NCBI GenBank assembly: GCA_025084515.1
Contig: JAJAGP010000768.1
Span: 186,001 to 250,000, forward strand
Source of the DNA: Ancistrus triradiatus
Taxonomy: Eukaryota; Chordata; Actinopteri; Siluriformes; Loricariidae
Reading direction: 5' to 3'
Length of the DNA stretch: 64,000 bases
This document shows, piece by piece, positions 43,223 to 54,659 of the stretch. The first letter of the stretch is position 1, and each line of letters starts with the position of its first letter. Position numbers and translations under genes: made by a program. A model generated the notes under the pieces. It was given only the letters and a program-made list of their open reading frames with translations, had not been told where the DNA came from and did not search any database.

Positions 43223-44220
43223 CTACTTGTCAGGATCCCCAGGTCTACCGACAAACCGGCCCTTTTGGGTGGACCGGGCAGGAGGATAGTAAATGGCCTG
43301 CACCACTACAGTAGAAGTACAGGCACGAATCCCTGTGGCGGACCCTCTCACGAGGGTCCAGCTTGGCATGCCCCAACTGCATGGGTTCGGCTTCCTCCGG
43401 GGGCGTTGCTCCTTGGTGGACAGGGGGTGCCGGGGCAGTGTGTCTGGTGCAAATGGGCAAGCTCGGTTGGGCCGGGCGCCGCACCCTCTCCTGTTTCCTT
43501 TTCTGAAGGCGTTGGCTATCTGGTTGGCTATCCAGGGCCTGCAGGCTGGAGGGGTCATCACGGGTCGCAAGCTCGTCCTTGAGCTGCTCTGAACAATCCT
43601 GCCGGAATGCCTCCCGCAAGGCGACCTCGTTCCCGTTGGGCGTCCGCATCCAAAGACCAGAACAGTCAGCCGCTGACCACAAGCCCTGCCAAAGGCTGAA
43701 AAGGCAGCTCGATGCCACTTCCCTGTGGCTCAGGTGGTTAAATACCTCATTGAACTGATGAAGAAAGTCGTCATACGAGACCTCCTCCAAGCAGCTCGTG
43801 GCGAGTGTGGCCTCAGCCCAGAACAAGGCCTGATCCCGGAGGTGACTGACCAAGCAGGCAACCTTTGAGGCATCGGTGGCGAAAGGCCGATCGCTGTGCC
43901 CAGAACACCAGCTCACACTGCATGAAGAACACCCGGCACTTATTCAGATCCCCGGCGAATGGTTCTGGGTGCGTGATGTGGGAGTCTGTTGACCTGGGAG
44001 TGGTTTTGGGTTTCGGGTAAGCAGGCACAGAGGCCTGATGTCCATGGTCCTCCCCCCGCAGGGAGGAGTCGGTCTGGCTCAGGGCAGGTGCAGTGGTGCT
44101 CTGGGGAGAAGATAAACAGAGGTCTGGAAGAAACCTCAGTGATCTGACTACTAAGAAACCAATTAGCTTCAAACAGGGCATTAAGTAATTTGTTGTGCTG
44201 GGAAAGGCTGCACTGCAAGC
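43223..44220 (-). pseudogene. Gypsy gag, frameshifted
   Basis: On minus, the first frame (44181-43813) shows PEPFAGDLNKCRVFFMQCEL, the capsid start of fish Gypsy Gags. A shift near 43870 leads to the frame 43916-43245: ACLVSHLRDQALFWAEA, YDDFLHQFNEVFNH, a disordered Pro/Gln-rich part, then CLYFYCSGAGHLLSSC near the end, a CCHC-like zinc knuckle (spacing altered by one residue). Gag coats the genomic RNA. Confidence 0.85.
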
Positions 44221-44520
44221 TGTAAGAGATGCTTCAGTAACTCTGACGACACGCTATAATAATCAGTAATAATGATGTCATGTAGGTCAGAGGTTTAAGA
44301 GAAATGAATGTGAAACCTTAACACTTGTATTTCTACTGGCTGTTTAATGCCTGTGTTATGTACCCGTGCTTCTGTACAGATCAAAGAGGCTGTAAGCAGG
44401 TACAGAACAGTATTCTCGTCCTCCTCGTCCAGTCTCTGCTGGATCACTGTAATGGCTGGGTCTGGGAACGGACGATTTTGTGGGTCTTTCGTGGAAAATC
44501 TCAAGCTGCTTAAATCCACT
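44221..44520 (-). other. Leader of the Gypsy element with a coding-like segment
   Basis: Lies between the right LTR match and gag. It does not match the inner part of the left LTR as an LTR end should. On minus a frame (44639-44295) gives SLRFSTKDPQNRPF and ITVIQQRLDEEDENTVLYLL, which looks like real protein but not like any retroelement domain I know. It could be a captured host exon or chance. See findings. Confidence 0.4.
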
Positions 44521-45066
44521 GGCGGCAGCTTGCAGTGGACTTCCCAGCCCGGGGTCAGTGAGCTGAAAAACAAGGAGGTCCTCGTGAAAAACGTGCAAAT
44601 CAAACCTGGCGTAATAGCCGAACAAAATAAAGCAGTCAAGATAACACAGACAAGAATAACAAATAACTAGCCACAGAGTCGCTAAGCTTAACGATACAGC
44701 AGGGTCTAAGAGAATGAGCAAGAACTAGGCGAGGAAAAGCTAATGCTACAAGATCAGAACAACTTTCAAAAGTGTAACAACGAGAAACGAGGTACCAGGT
44801 ACGTCAATGAACGTTCTGGCGATCTCTGGCTGCGTGATCCAGGGCTTTATGGAGTGTAGTGATAACTGGAGATGAGGAACAGGTGCGGACGGCAAGGAGG
44901 AGCGAGGAGTGGCAAGAAGCAGCCAATCGATCTGCCAGGAAAGCATAACAACACACAGGCACACCGCACGCTGAAACAAAACAGAATGCATGTGGAGGAG
45001 TGGAATGCAAGCAAACGCACGTGGAGAGCGGAACGTAAACAAAAGTGAAAGCGGCAGACCCTGACA
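44521..45066 (-). repeat. 5' LTR of the minus-strand Gypsy
   Basis: Matches 40531-40925 from CTTGCAGTGGACTTCCCAG onward, then continues alone to the outer tip CCCTGACA at 45066. The inner boundary is uncertain. Confidence 0.75.
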
Positions 45067-45744
45067 CATATTTCTCCCTCTACAGAGCATAATGTCATTA
45101 AATGATTGAAAGAGTGAGGAGGAATTTCAGTGGATAAAGGGAAAGTTCACAAGTTTAAGGTGAACACTGGTAAGCTGTGATCCCTCAGATGGCACTGCAT
45201 CAAGAACTGGCATTCATCAATCGCTGGTAGAACCACATGGGCAAGGTATTACTTTGGGAAACCTTTGTCGTGCACTATAATACAGAGTTACATTACATTC
45301 ACAAATGCCGCTTAAAACTTTACTGTGCAAAAAATAAGCCTTATGTTAACCATGTCCAGAAGTGGCATTGACTTCTCTGGGCTTGGAGGCATCTAGGATG
45401 GACCATCACACAGGGGAAACTTTTTTGGAAAAAAAATGGACGCTGTGTGCTCCAGACCAAAGATGAAAAAGATCATCCAGACTGCTATCAGCAACAAGTT
45501 CAAAAGCTGGGCTCTGTCATGGTATGTGGTTGTGTCAGTGCGCTTGGCAAAGGTCATTTACACTTATATGATGGCAGCATTAACACAGAAAAGGATACTT
45601 AGATTGTAGAGCAACATATGCTGCCTTTTCCAGGGACATCTATGTATTTTTCAACATGACAATGCAAAACCACATACTGCACACATTATAAAGGCATGGC
45701 TGAAGAAGAAGAGCGTACCGGTACTGGATTGACCTGCCTGCAGT

Positions 45745-45950
45745 CATTTACATTTACATTTACATTTACAGCATTTAGCAGACGCCCTTATCCAGAGCGA
45801 CTTACAACTGATACAATCTTACAATCCAAGCAATTGTGGGTTAAGGGTCTTGCTCAAGGACCCAACAGTGACAGCTTGGCAGACGTGGGATTTGAACCCT
45901 GAACCTTCTGGTCCATAGTCCAGTACCTTACCCGCTAGGCTACCACAGTC
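45745..45950 (-). mobile_element. tRNA-derived SINE, full length
   Basis: On minus: GTGGTAGCCTAGCGGGTAAG (A box) and GGTTCAGGGTTCAAATCCC (B box) at tRNA spacing, then GCAAGACCCTTAACCC, CTCTGGATAAGGGCGTCTGC and an (AAATGT)n tail. The head is Ser-tRNA-like. The 3' part resembles an L2 LINE tail, which would explain how it is copied. It is inserted in a family A Tc1. CAGTC/CAGTCC on both sides may be a short duplication. Confidence 0.9.
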
Positions 45951-46351
45951 CTGCATTTCAGGCCAGAAATGCAAAAATGGATGTTTATTAGCAAATGAAA
46001 TTAAGTTGACCTGACAAAACATGAAATATCTCAGGTTCATACTGTCTACAATTAAATAAAATGTAAGTATTAAAGTTAATGTATGAACACTATTTTTTTG
46101 TGTATGCATTTTCTGTACTGTCCCAACTTTTTCTGATTGTAACATAACCTTACATGCTGAAGTGATGTGTTAAATAAGTCTGATATGTGTGTTTGCTTTT
46201 AATATGTGCATAGTGCATTCTGCTCCCAAAATATAAGCCACCGGTCTTTCCTTTCTTATTTGAATTTAAAAAATAACGTACTACCATAGAGCTATAGTTC
46301 AAGAGAAGCCCATATGTTCAATCATGAGTCTGACCTTACCCATATCATGTA

Positions 46352-47221
46352 CAGTGGTGCTTGAAAGTTTGTGAACCCTTTAGAAGTTTCTATATTTCTG
46401 CATAAATATGACCTAAAACATCATCATATTTCCACACAAGACAAAAGCAGTTTACTAAAGATCATGTGGACAAGCCACAATGCTACTGGAAGAATGTTTT
46501 GTGGATGGATGAGACCAAAATAGAACTTTTTGGTTTGAAAGAAAAGCCTTATGTTTGGAGAAAGGAAATCACTGCATTCCAGCATAAGAACCTTATCCCA
46601 TCTGTGAAACATGGTGGTGGTAGTATCATGTTTGGGCCTGTTTTGCTGCATCTAAGCCAGAACGGCTTGCCATCATTGATGGAACAATGAATTATGAATT
46701 ATAGAGAATTCTAAAGGAAAATATGAGGACATCTGTCTATGAACTGAATCTCAAGAGAAGGTGGGTCAAGAGGTAAAGAGATAAAGAGGAGTAAAGTTAA
46801 TGTTTTGGAATGGCCAAGTCAAAGTCCTGACCTTAATCCAATCGAAATGTTGTGGAAGGACCTGAACAGAGGAAACCCACCAACATCCCAGAGTTATGGC
46901 TATCCTGTATGGGTAAAAATTCCTCCAAGCCAGTGTGCAGGACTGATCAACTGTTATATAAACATTTAGTTACAGTTATTGCTGCACGGGGGGGTCACAC
47001 CAGATCTGAAAGCAAAGGTTCACATACTTTTGCTACTCACTAATATGTACTATTTTCCTCAATAAATAAATGACCAAGTATACTATTTTTGTCTCATTTT
47101 TTAAACTGGGTTGTCTTTATCTACTTTCAGGACTTGTGTGAAAATCTGATGATGTTTTAGGCCATATTTATACAGAAATATAGAAAATTCTAAAGGGTTC
47201 ACAAACTTTCAAGCACCACTG
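46352..47221 (+). mobile_element. Tc1/mariner family B, internally deleted
   Basis: Both ends are present (CAGTGGTGCTTGAAAGTTTG; ACAAACTTTCAAGCACCACT) after a TA at 46350. At about 46440 the left terminal repeat jumps straight into mid-transposase (CAGTTTACTAAAGATCATGT), so the promoter and both DNA-binding domains are gone. Left are VLWMDETKIELFG (first Asp) and the SPDLNPIEMLW block; the second Asp block is deleted near 46770. A non-autonomous derivative. Confidence 0.9.
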
Positions 47222-49055
47222 TCTGTGCCTTTTTCTGTGTACCAAGAATTGTTGTCATTTTACTCTTCAAACTGTAAGTAAAATGAACAATAATGCATAG
47301 TATTGTACTTTTAACATGATGGTGAACACATTCCCTTAGAAACAGAGCTGTGATGCTACATATAAAGGTATATTCTATAATGCATTTCTTGACTTGTTGC
47401 TATCATGTTGGATGTTTTTGAAAGAAGAGTCATGTCATAAGCCAAGTTCAGAGACAAAACATGAGAGCATGCTGGATGCCCATGTTTATAAGTTTTACAC
47501 TAACCAGTCATATGTAGTAAACTGTGGGTTCATGTACAGTATAGAAAACAGTAAAGGCTCACCTGCAAACATATTCAGAGATAGTCTGAAGCTGCATGAG
47601 CAGCAACTTAAACAATGTTTATAATAAAACCATGTTGTTTTGCTTTGTTTTATTTATTTATTAACACTATGTATACCTGATTCCTGTACATTCAAAATTC
47701 TGCCTACTTTCAGTTATGTCAGAGCAATATAGTGGTGTAGGGGACTTGCTGACTGGTTCTCTTCCCTGCCTGTTATGTGTAGATTGGTTGCAAGTGGCTT
47801 TGTCTTTTTAACAAGTATACCACCACATCTGTCTGTGCACATATTCACAAACATGCACATTCTCTACTGCCTCATGGCTGTTTATTCTAGTACTAAACAC
47901 TAAAATATAAAATAAACAACTATTCCCTCATGATTAACCAGCAAATAATAAAAAAGTAAAAGGTTTATATCTGTTTACAACTGGGTAAAGAAATGGAAGA
48001 CTGAGAGAAAGGTCAGATCACATGAGTTTGAACTGATGACTCAGGGTCTTTATATATTGTATTTTATTGTATTTGCTCTTGTTTATTTGAAATGCCTGAT
48101 GTCATATGTATTCTGAGAGACTTACCGTAGCTCAGAGAGGCTGTTGAAAGAGCTGGAATGTATGCTAACATTTCTTTTGCTCTCACTCACCCTTTTATGC
48201 CTGTCCTTCTGCTCTATGCATCAAGCTTAACTGCTGTAAAGCATTCAGTCCCTTTATTAAATTCAGGGTCTAACTTCATTAGCTGGCTGATTCTTGGGCA
48301 GACCTAATCAAATCCTGCAGAGACCTCAGGAATGCATGCAAACTTCTAGAGAGAAACACGAGATGAACAACCACATCACATGAATTCAGTGAGACACAGA
48401 GAGGGAAAGAGAGGGGGGAGCGAAAGATGCAGAAAGTACCTATAAACAGCACAGAAAAACTTTGCAAAAACACCAAAAGCCTCATCTGAATTGCTGAAAC
48501 CAGTATGGCATCAGACAGAGTCTGTTTTTTTTTTATCTGAAATTACAGCAAGAAAGGCTGTATGGGAAATGTGCTCAGCAAACCTTTATTTGTGTTGGAG
48601 CCATAATGTGCTTCAGAAGAATGGCTACTGATTACTTTCATATGTTTTCCTTCTCCTAAGTCACTCTATGACTCTCACACTCACCCAAATACACAGGCCA
48701 AGGTTTTATGCGTGATCAGCAGAAATTGTCTTAAGATCACGCAACTTTGAAAGAGTGAGAACAGGGTGTGTGATGGTAGTTTATATATTTAAATCAGGTA
48801 AATCACTTACATGTTATTTGTTGTCCATTAACAATTAACATGTTTTTCATTGTTACTCAATTACACAGTGATAACTGTGTATTCATACATTTGTTTCCAG
48901 ATCCAAAGATCTCATAAGAATGTGTTCATAAACATAAAACTTCAAAATGATCAGTTGCATTCATTCATCATCACTGACTGCTTTTTCCTGTTGAGCATTG
49001 TAATGTGTTGAAGTCTATCATGCATGGCAAAACATCACAAATGTAGTCACATAAT
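47222..49055. other. No gene recognised
   Basis: About 1.8 kb of unique-looking sequence. A frame at 47394-47624 (76 codons) has no known domain. The rest shows nothing. Confidence 0.4.
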
Positions 49056-49057
49056 CA

Positions 49058-49460
49058 TACAGTGGGGGAAAAAAGTATTTAGTCAGCCACTGATTGTGCA
49101 AGTTCTCCTTCTTAGAAAGATGAGAGAGGTCTGTAATTTTCATCATAGGTACACTTAAACTATGAGAAACTACATTGTAGGAAATCACATTGTAGGATTT
49201 TTAAATAATTTCATTGTAAATCATGGTGTAAAATAAGTATTTGGTCAATAACAAATATTTAACTGAATACTTTGTAACATAACCATTGTTGGCAATGACA
49301 GAGGTCAAACATTTCCTGTAAGTCTTTACCAGGTTTGCACATACTGAAGCTGGTATTTTGGCCCATTCCTCCATGCAGATCTCCTCTAGAGCAGTGATGT
49401 TTTGGGGCTGTCGCTGGGCAACATGGACTTTCACCTCCCTCCACAAATAAAATGCTTCCC
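49058..49460 (-). mobile_element. Tc1/mariner family C 3' end fragment
   Basis: CAGTGGGGGAAAAAAGTATT at 49058 follows a TA. On minus the text encodes the transposase end (ENITALEEICMEEWAKIPA with shifts; VCANLVKTYRKCL), the same as near 24560-24680. It stops at about 49460, so only the last ~400 bp remain. Confidence 0.85.
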
Positions 49461-49508
49461 CTGCTGACCTATAAAAAGGCTCTCAGAAGCTACTTTTGGG
49501 ATAGTATA

Positions 49509-51312
49509 CATTGGTGCTTGAACGTTTGTGAACCCTTTACAATTTTCAATATTTCTGCATAAATATCACCTAAAACATCATCAGATTTTCACACAAGTCC
49601 TAAAAATAGATAAAGAGAACCCAGTTAAACAAATGAGACAAAAATATTATACTTGGTCATTTATTTACTGAGGAAAATGATCCAATATTACATATTAGTG
49701 AGTGGCAAAAGTATGTGAACCTCTAGAATTAGCAATTAATTTGAAGGTGAAATTAGAGTTAGGTGTTTTCAGTCAATGGGATGACAATCAGGTGTGAGTG
49801 GGCACCCTGTTTTATTTAAAGAACAGGGATGTATCAAAGTCTGCTCTTCACAACACATGTTTGTGGAAGTGTATCATGGCATGGACAAAGGAGATTTCTG
49901 AGGACCACAGAAAAAGAGTTGTTGATGCTCATCAGGCTGGTAAAGGTTACAAAACCATCTGTAAAGTATTTGTACTACACCGATCCACAGTCAGACAGAT
50001 TGTGTGCCAATGGAGGAATTTCAAGACCATTGTTACCTTCCCCAGAAGTGGTCGACCAACAAAGATCACTCCAAGAACAAGGCCTGTAATAGTTGGCGGG
50101 GTCACAAAGGACCCCACGGTAACTTCTAAGCAAGTGAAGGCCTCTCTCACATTGGCTAATGTTAATGTTCATAAGTCCACCATCAGAAGAACACTGAACA
50201 ACAATGGTGTGCAAATCAGGGTTGCATCTGCAGTTTGCTAAAGATCACGTGGACAAGCCAGAAGGCGATTGGAAGAATGTTTTATGGATGGATGAGACCA
50301 AAATAGAACTTTTTGGTTTAAAAGAAAAGTGTTATGTTTGGAGAAAGGAACACACTGCATTCCAGCATAAGAACCTTATGCCATCTGTGAAACATGGTGG
50401 TGGTAGGCCTCTCACCATCTTACAATGGAGCCATCGCAGCACTTCCCCAATCCTGTGTGAATGGCACACATGGCCATTGTCGTTAATGGCTATGTCAATC
50501 TGCATGTTAAACTGATCACCGGTCCCATTGTTATGCAATGGTGCCGGTACCAGTCGTTATGCAAAGGTGCTGTATATAAGATTGGGGAAGTTTTCCAACT
50601 AGCTGAGACTGAAGAAGTCACTTAGATGAGCGACAAAACGTTTCTCCGACAAAAACTTGTCCAGATGAACAGATTCAACTTCTGGTAGAATCATGGTTCG
50701 GGCCTGTTTTGCTGCATCTGGGCCAGGACGTCTTGCCATCATTGATAGAACAATGAATTCTGAATTGTATCAGAGAATTCGAAAGGAAAATGTCAGAACA
50801 TCTGTCCATGAACTGAATCTCAAGAAAAGTTGACTCATGCAGCAAGACAATGACCCTAAGCACACAAGTCGTTTTAACAAAGAATGGTTAAAGAAGAATA
50901 AAGTTAATGTTTTGGAATGGCCAAGTCAAAGTCCTGACCTCAATCCAATGGAAATGTTGTGGAAGGACCTGAAGCAAGTAGTTGTGAGGAAACCCACTAA
51001 CATCTCAGAGTTGAAGTTGTTCTGTACTGAGGAATTCGTTACAGTAAATGTTTAGTTGCAGTTATTGCTGCACAGGGGGGTCACACCAACTACTGAAAGC
51101 AAAGGTTCACATACTTTTGCCTCTCACTAATATGTAATATTGGATCATTTTCCTCAATAAATAATTGACCAAGTATACTATTTTTGTCTCATTTATTGGG
51201 TTCTCTTTATCTACTTTTAGGACTTATATGAAAATCTGATGATGTTTTAGGTGATATTTTTGCAGAAATATAAAAAAATTCTAAAAGGTTCACAAACTTT
51301 CAAGCACCACTA
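49509..51312 (+). mobile_element. Tc1/mariner family B, split by a 276 bp insert
   Basis: The left end CATTGGTGCTTGAACGTTTG follows TA (49507); the right end AGGTTCACAAACTTTCAAGC precedes TA (51313). The transposase starts at 49876 (MAWTKEISEDHRKR) and includes STVRQIVCQW and GRPTKI. A deletion near 50215 joins NNNGVQIR to LHLQFAKDH. VLWMDETKIELFG follows, then a foreign insert at 50407-50682, then MQQDNDPKHTS and SPDLNPMEMLWKD (all three catalytic acids survive in pieces). Confidence 0.9.
50407..50682 (+). mobile_element. Short non-LTR-like insert in the family B Tc1
   Basis: Flanked by TGGTAG on both sides (50401-50406, 50683-50688), a 6 bp target duplication. The body has no coding capacity. 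Near its end GTCACTTAGATGAGCGAC can fold as a hairpin (GTCACT pairs with AGCGAC, loop TAGATG, one wobble). I recognise the closing motif (GAAGAAGTCACTT...ACGTTTCTC) as a recurrent tail of a fish retroposon but cannot name the family. Confidence 0.65.
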
Positions 51313-51344
51313 TACTTCTTGGTGAGAGATTGTTGACTGCTAAA

Positions 51345-52400
51345 TATGCCTCTACGATGCATTGAAGACATTTTGCCCAGTTAACAGACTTTGAGAGAGG
51401 GCACATCATTGGACTGAGAAAAGCAGGATGCTCAATTCGATGAATTGGCCACTATCTAGCCCGTTCTGACCTAACTGTTAGAAGGTGGTGGTTCTGTGAG
51501 GGCATGGACACATGGCGAACAGGCTCCCGGTGGCCCAGACAGACCACCAGTAGAGGGGATCATTTTATCTGCCAACAAGCACAAGCAGCTCCCACAGTTT
51601 CAATGTCCACCATTCAAACAGGGGTGGTACCTTCACTACACACCCCTGGCTCTGCCCGGAACATTTTCAGGTGCTTAGCAGAAAGTAATTTGTTGTCACA
51701 GTGCCTATTACATATCCTGCCATTGACACCCAGCCGCCGCTGCCTTCGTTTGCAGTAGTGTTGTGAACAAGAAACCTGGAGTGTTATGGACGGGGACTGT
51801 ATTGTCTTTAGTGACAAGTCCAGGGATTGTTTTTGTGATCTTATGATGGCCAGGTTCAAATATGGAGTCCTCGTGGTGAGTGTTTCAGTCATACCTTTGC
51901 TGTGGAGTGACACACTGCTCCAACTGCTGGAGCAGTAACTCCAATCGGTCACCCCAATTACTGATACGAGGGACACTAACAACTCAGTGCTATGTGCATG
52001 ACATCCTGCAGCCACATGTGTTGCCTCTCATGGCATAGCTTCAGACTGGTATTTTTAAGCAGGATAATGCTCACACACACAGCAGGGGTTTCCCAGGAAT
52101 GTCTCTGCCAGATTGGAACAATTCCTTTGCCTGCTTGGTCACCAGATTTATTGTCAATTGAGCATTTATGAAACCAGCTGGGACATCAGCTTTGGCAACC
52201 TAAAAGTGTGCAGGATCTACAGGCCCAGTTTGAAAAATCTGTGCAGGATACCATACTGAACCTGTATGCCTCCATGCTCAAACGTATCCAGGCTAGAGGC
52301 GGCCTAACAGGGTACTAGAACCTCTTTTTCCCAATAAACTCACTCTAATATTGTAATCACTTACATATATCATCATTATTTTCACACATATAAAGTTCAA
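51345..52400 (+). mobile_element. Tc1/mariner family E copy
   Basis: Text starting ATGCCTCTACGATGCATTGA (51345) is the transposase start of a separate Tc1 group, with TTTGAGAGAGGGCACATCAT and the helix-turn-helix region. Pieces of the core follow: GTCTTTAGTGACAAGTCC (51806, first Asp), CAGGATAATGCTCACACACA (52060, second Asp block, QDNAH-like), TCACCAGATTTATTGTCAAT (52138, SPDL.SIE with last Glu) and the stop TAG at 52315. Many frameshifts. Terminal repeats are not clearly delimited. Confidence 0.75.
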
Positions 52401-52460
52401 TTCAATTGGTGCATGCACACCAAATTCACCACAGCTGGTACACAGTTTCTTATGAAATTT

Positions 52461-52464
<4 letters not shown>

Positions 52465-52522
<58 letters not shown>
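52465..52522. repeat. (CA)n microsatellite
   Basis: Pure AC repeat following the family E Tc1. Confidence 0.95.
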
Positions 52523-52525
<3 letters not shown>

Positions 52526-53196
52526 CATACTACAAAATGAAGTAATCAGTGGGTGGTTGCAGTAGAAATTGAAAACAGATAGGAGAATGTAAAAGAAAAG
52601 AACAATAAAGGATCAGAAGAACAACTGCAAGCAAACATCTGCATTTATTTACTATCATTGATGTTGTGCTCTGTGGCTGGATAAGAAAACACACTAATAA
52701 AAATATGCAGAGAAAAAGATAAAGAAAGGGAGTATAGAGAAAGAGGGTGAGAGAGATGTTAAAATAGAGAAATAATTTCCTACCATTTCCTAAGAAAATA
52801 TTCACAAACTAAGAAAATATTCACAAACTACTTCTAAATGACATGCATCAAATGCCATTGAACGTTACTGGCTAAATGTTTGAGGCATTTTTTGTGATGT
52901 TTCTAACACTATTGCCATACCCTCTGCTATACTGGGTTTTTGTTCCTGTAATTTGAACGTGGTTATGCACACAGACATTATCAAAGACTTACCATAAATG
53001 AAAAAGGCATGCATACTTTCTGTGTGGCGATCAAGTTATGCTTTAAATAGAGACAGCCTTGGGGTTTAAAAACAGTTGTATGTTTATGCAATAGTTCTTT
53101 AAAGCGGGGTGACTGACCCTAACTCTGCATAACTCTGGAAACGTTTTTTTTTTTTTTTTACAAAACTGGCTCCTGTTAGATAAATGATAGATAAAG

Positions 53197-53273
<77 letters not shown>

Positions 53274-54658
53274 TGTTTGAGTGAGTGTGAAGCAAGTGAC
53301 GGAGTTTTATTAACATCTTTATTCATTTTTATGCATTGTATTACATATGCTTTTGTTCATTTAGCCTTAAGGGTGTTTTTGGCCTTAAGGATGTTTTTTG
53401 CTTATTCCCCTGTGATTCAGGGTTCTCACCAGAGCAGTCTATCCTCCAAGGACAAATTGCACCAATCCTGTGAGAATGACCAAAGAGAAACCCAAATAAC
53501 CCAAATAATGTGCGTGTGTAATTCCTTGTACGTGGAAATGTCATGAACTCCAAGTAACCTGTACAGAGACGCATACCAAACGTTTAAAGAGAACAAACAG
53601 GTCAGTTCAATACCTAATTTAAGGGACTATAAAATTACGTGCACTTCCCTGCTAAAACACCCATTCTGTCTCTAACCCACATATTCTTTCATTCTCATTC
53701 TTTAGATTTCCTTTGAATATTTAATGAATAAGCAGCTATTTCATTTACTCATTGCATCCATCCATCTATCCTTACATCTGAAATTAAGACAGACACATAT
53801 GCCAGATTTCACCTGATTTACTAATCTAAAGCAACCAATTTCACAGTAAGATATATTTAATTGGTCTTCCATTGTAATCTATGACAGACCATATGGGCTT
53901 AGTTGCATATACTCTCTCTCTTCTTACCTCTGTTGCTCTCCTTCTTTCTCCCCCACCATATGGTAAGCATTGGACTGAGGCCACAAGAGAGAGAGACTGA
54001 AGCAAAGTGCTGAATTTGGCTTTGTATTGTGTGGCTAGAGATTAGAAGGCATTAAAATTCTATATCATTCTGAGGAACCAAGGATAGAAAGGCCTTACAA
54101 TTTTTACATTGTGATGACGTTTTGCTGGTCCCTGCAAGGAAAACTGTTTTTTGAGGATTTTTTGTTTTGTTTTGTTTATGTTGTTTGAGGATGTTTATTT
54201 GTTTTGTTAGTTTTTTAAATCTTACCAATTTACAAAAGTTAAAATATTACTGAACTTAAGTGAGGTTAGGAAAGATTTTACTGAGATTAAGGAGAGAGTT
54301 TGGTTTGGTGTTTAATTGGCTACTGTAATATTATATCACTGGAAAACCCCACAATGACAAATTGTTTTGAAAACCAAAAGCGCCAAGTTATTTGTTTTAG
54401 GTTACTAAGGTAAAGGTTTGGGTTAGGTGTGCGAATAGGTATACCATTAATTAGCTAGAGTAATCATTATGTCAATGAAAAGTGTGTGTGTGTTTGGATG
54501 CATCACTCAGACTCTCAGACTGTGTCGGCTAGATACAGTATGTATTTAGTTTCCAGAGTGCTGCTCTCCTTCTGATTATATAACATAGCGCTGCATCTAA
54601 CTGGATTAGGGTGTTTTTGTTTGAATGGCTGAGGAATTTTTGAATTTTGCTTTAGGAA
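52523..54658. other. Intergenic stretch with a long (TG)n
   Basis: Nothing coding is supported. A T run lies at 53143-53159. A pure TG repeat of ~70 bp lies at 53200-53270. A GGTTAGG..-type dispersed fish motif occurs at about 54405-54435, followed by a short TG run at 54483. Confidence 0.45.
53200..53270. repeat. (TG)n microsatellite
   Basis: Uninterrupted TG units, about 35. Confidence 0.95.
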
Positions 54659-54659
54659 T

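Larger units (their letters stand above)
40320..45066 (-). mobile_element. Gypsy-type LTR retrotransposon, minus strand
   Basis: CATAT at 40315-40319 and 45067-45071 is a perfect 5 bp target duplication inside the family A Tc1. Outer tips are TGTTATGGGG (left) and CCCTGACA (right), giving TG...CA on either strand. From right to left on minus: LTR, leader, gag, protease end, RT, RNase H, integrase, LTR. The end of integrase and part of the left LTR are deleted at about 40938. It carries a SINE piece at 41534-41665. Confidence 0.9.
39879..46141 (+). mobile_element. Tc1/mariner family A copy split by a Gypsy and a SINE
   Basis: The left end (CAACCCAAAATCAGAAAATG at 39879) and leader run to TTTGCATAT at 40319. 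The same reading continues at 45067 (CATATTTCTCCCTCTACAG) through the catalytic domain to about 45744, and again from 45951 (TGCATTTCAGGCCAGAAATG) to the right end (TGTCCCAACTTTTTCTGATT). Joined, these make one ~1.3 kb element. The transposase text between 45067 and 45744 has stops and frame changes. The insertion order Tc1 first, then Gypsy and SINE, is read directly. Confidence 0.85.

Noticed and set aside
50590..50650. Hammerhead ribozyme as in Penelope-like elements
   Set aside because: GATGAG and a GACAAAACG stretch recall the core, but the CTGA of CTGATGAG is not there and GAAAC reads CAAAAC; a simple hairpin explains it better.
52293..53546. CRISPR-like or satellite array
   Set aside because: Only CA/TG microsatellites; no regular spacers, and the genome is eukaryotic.
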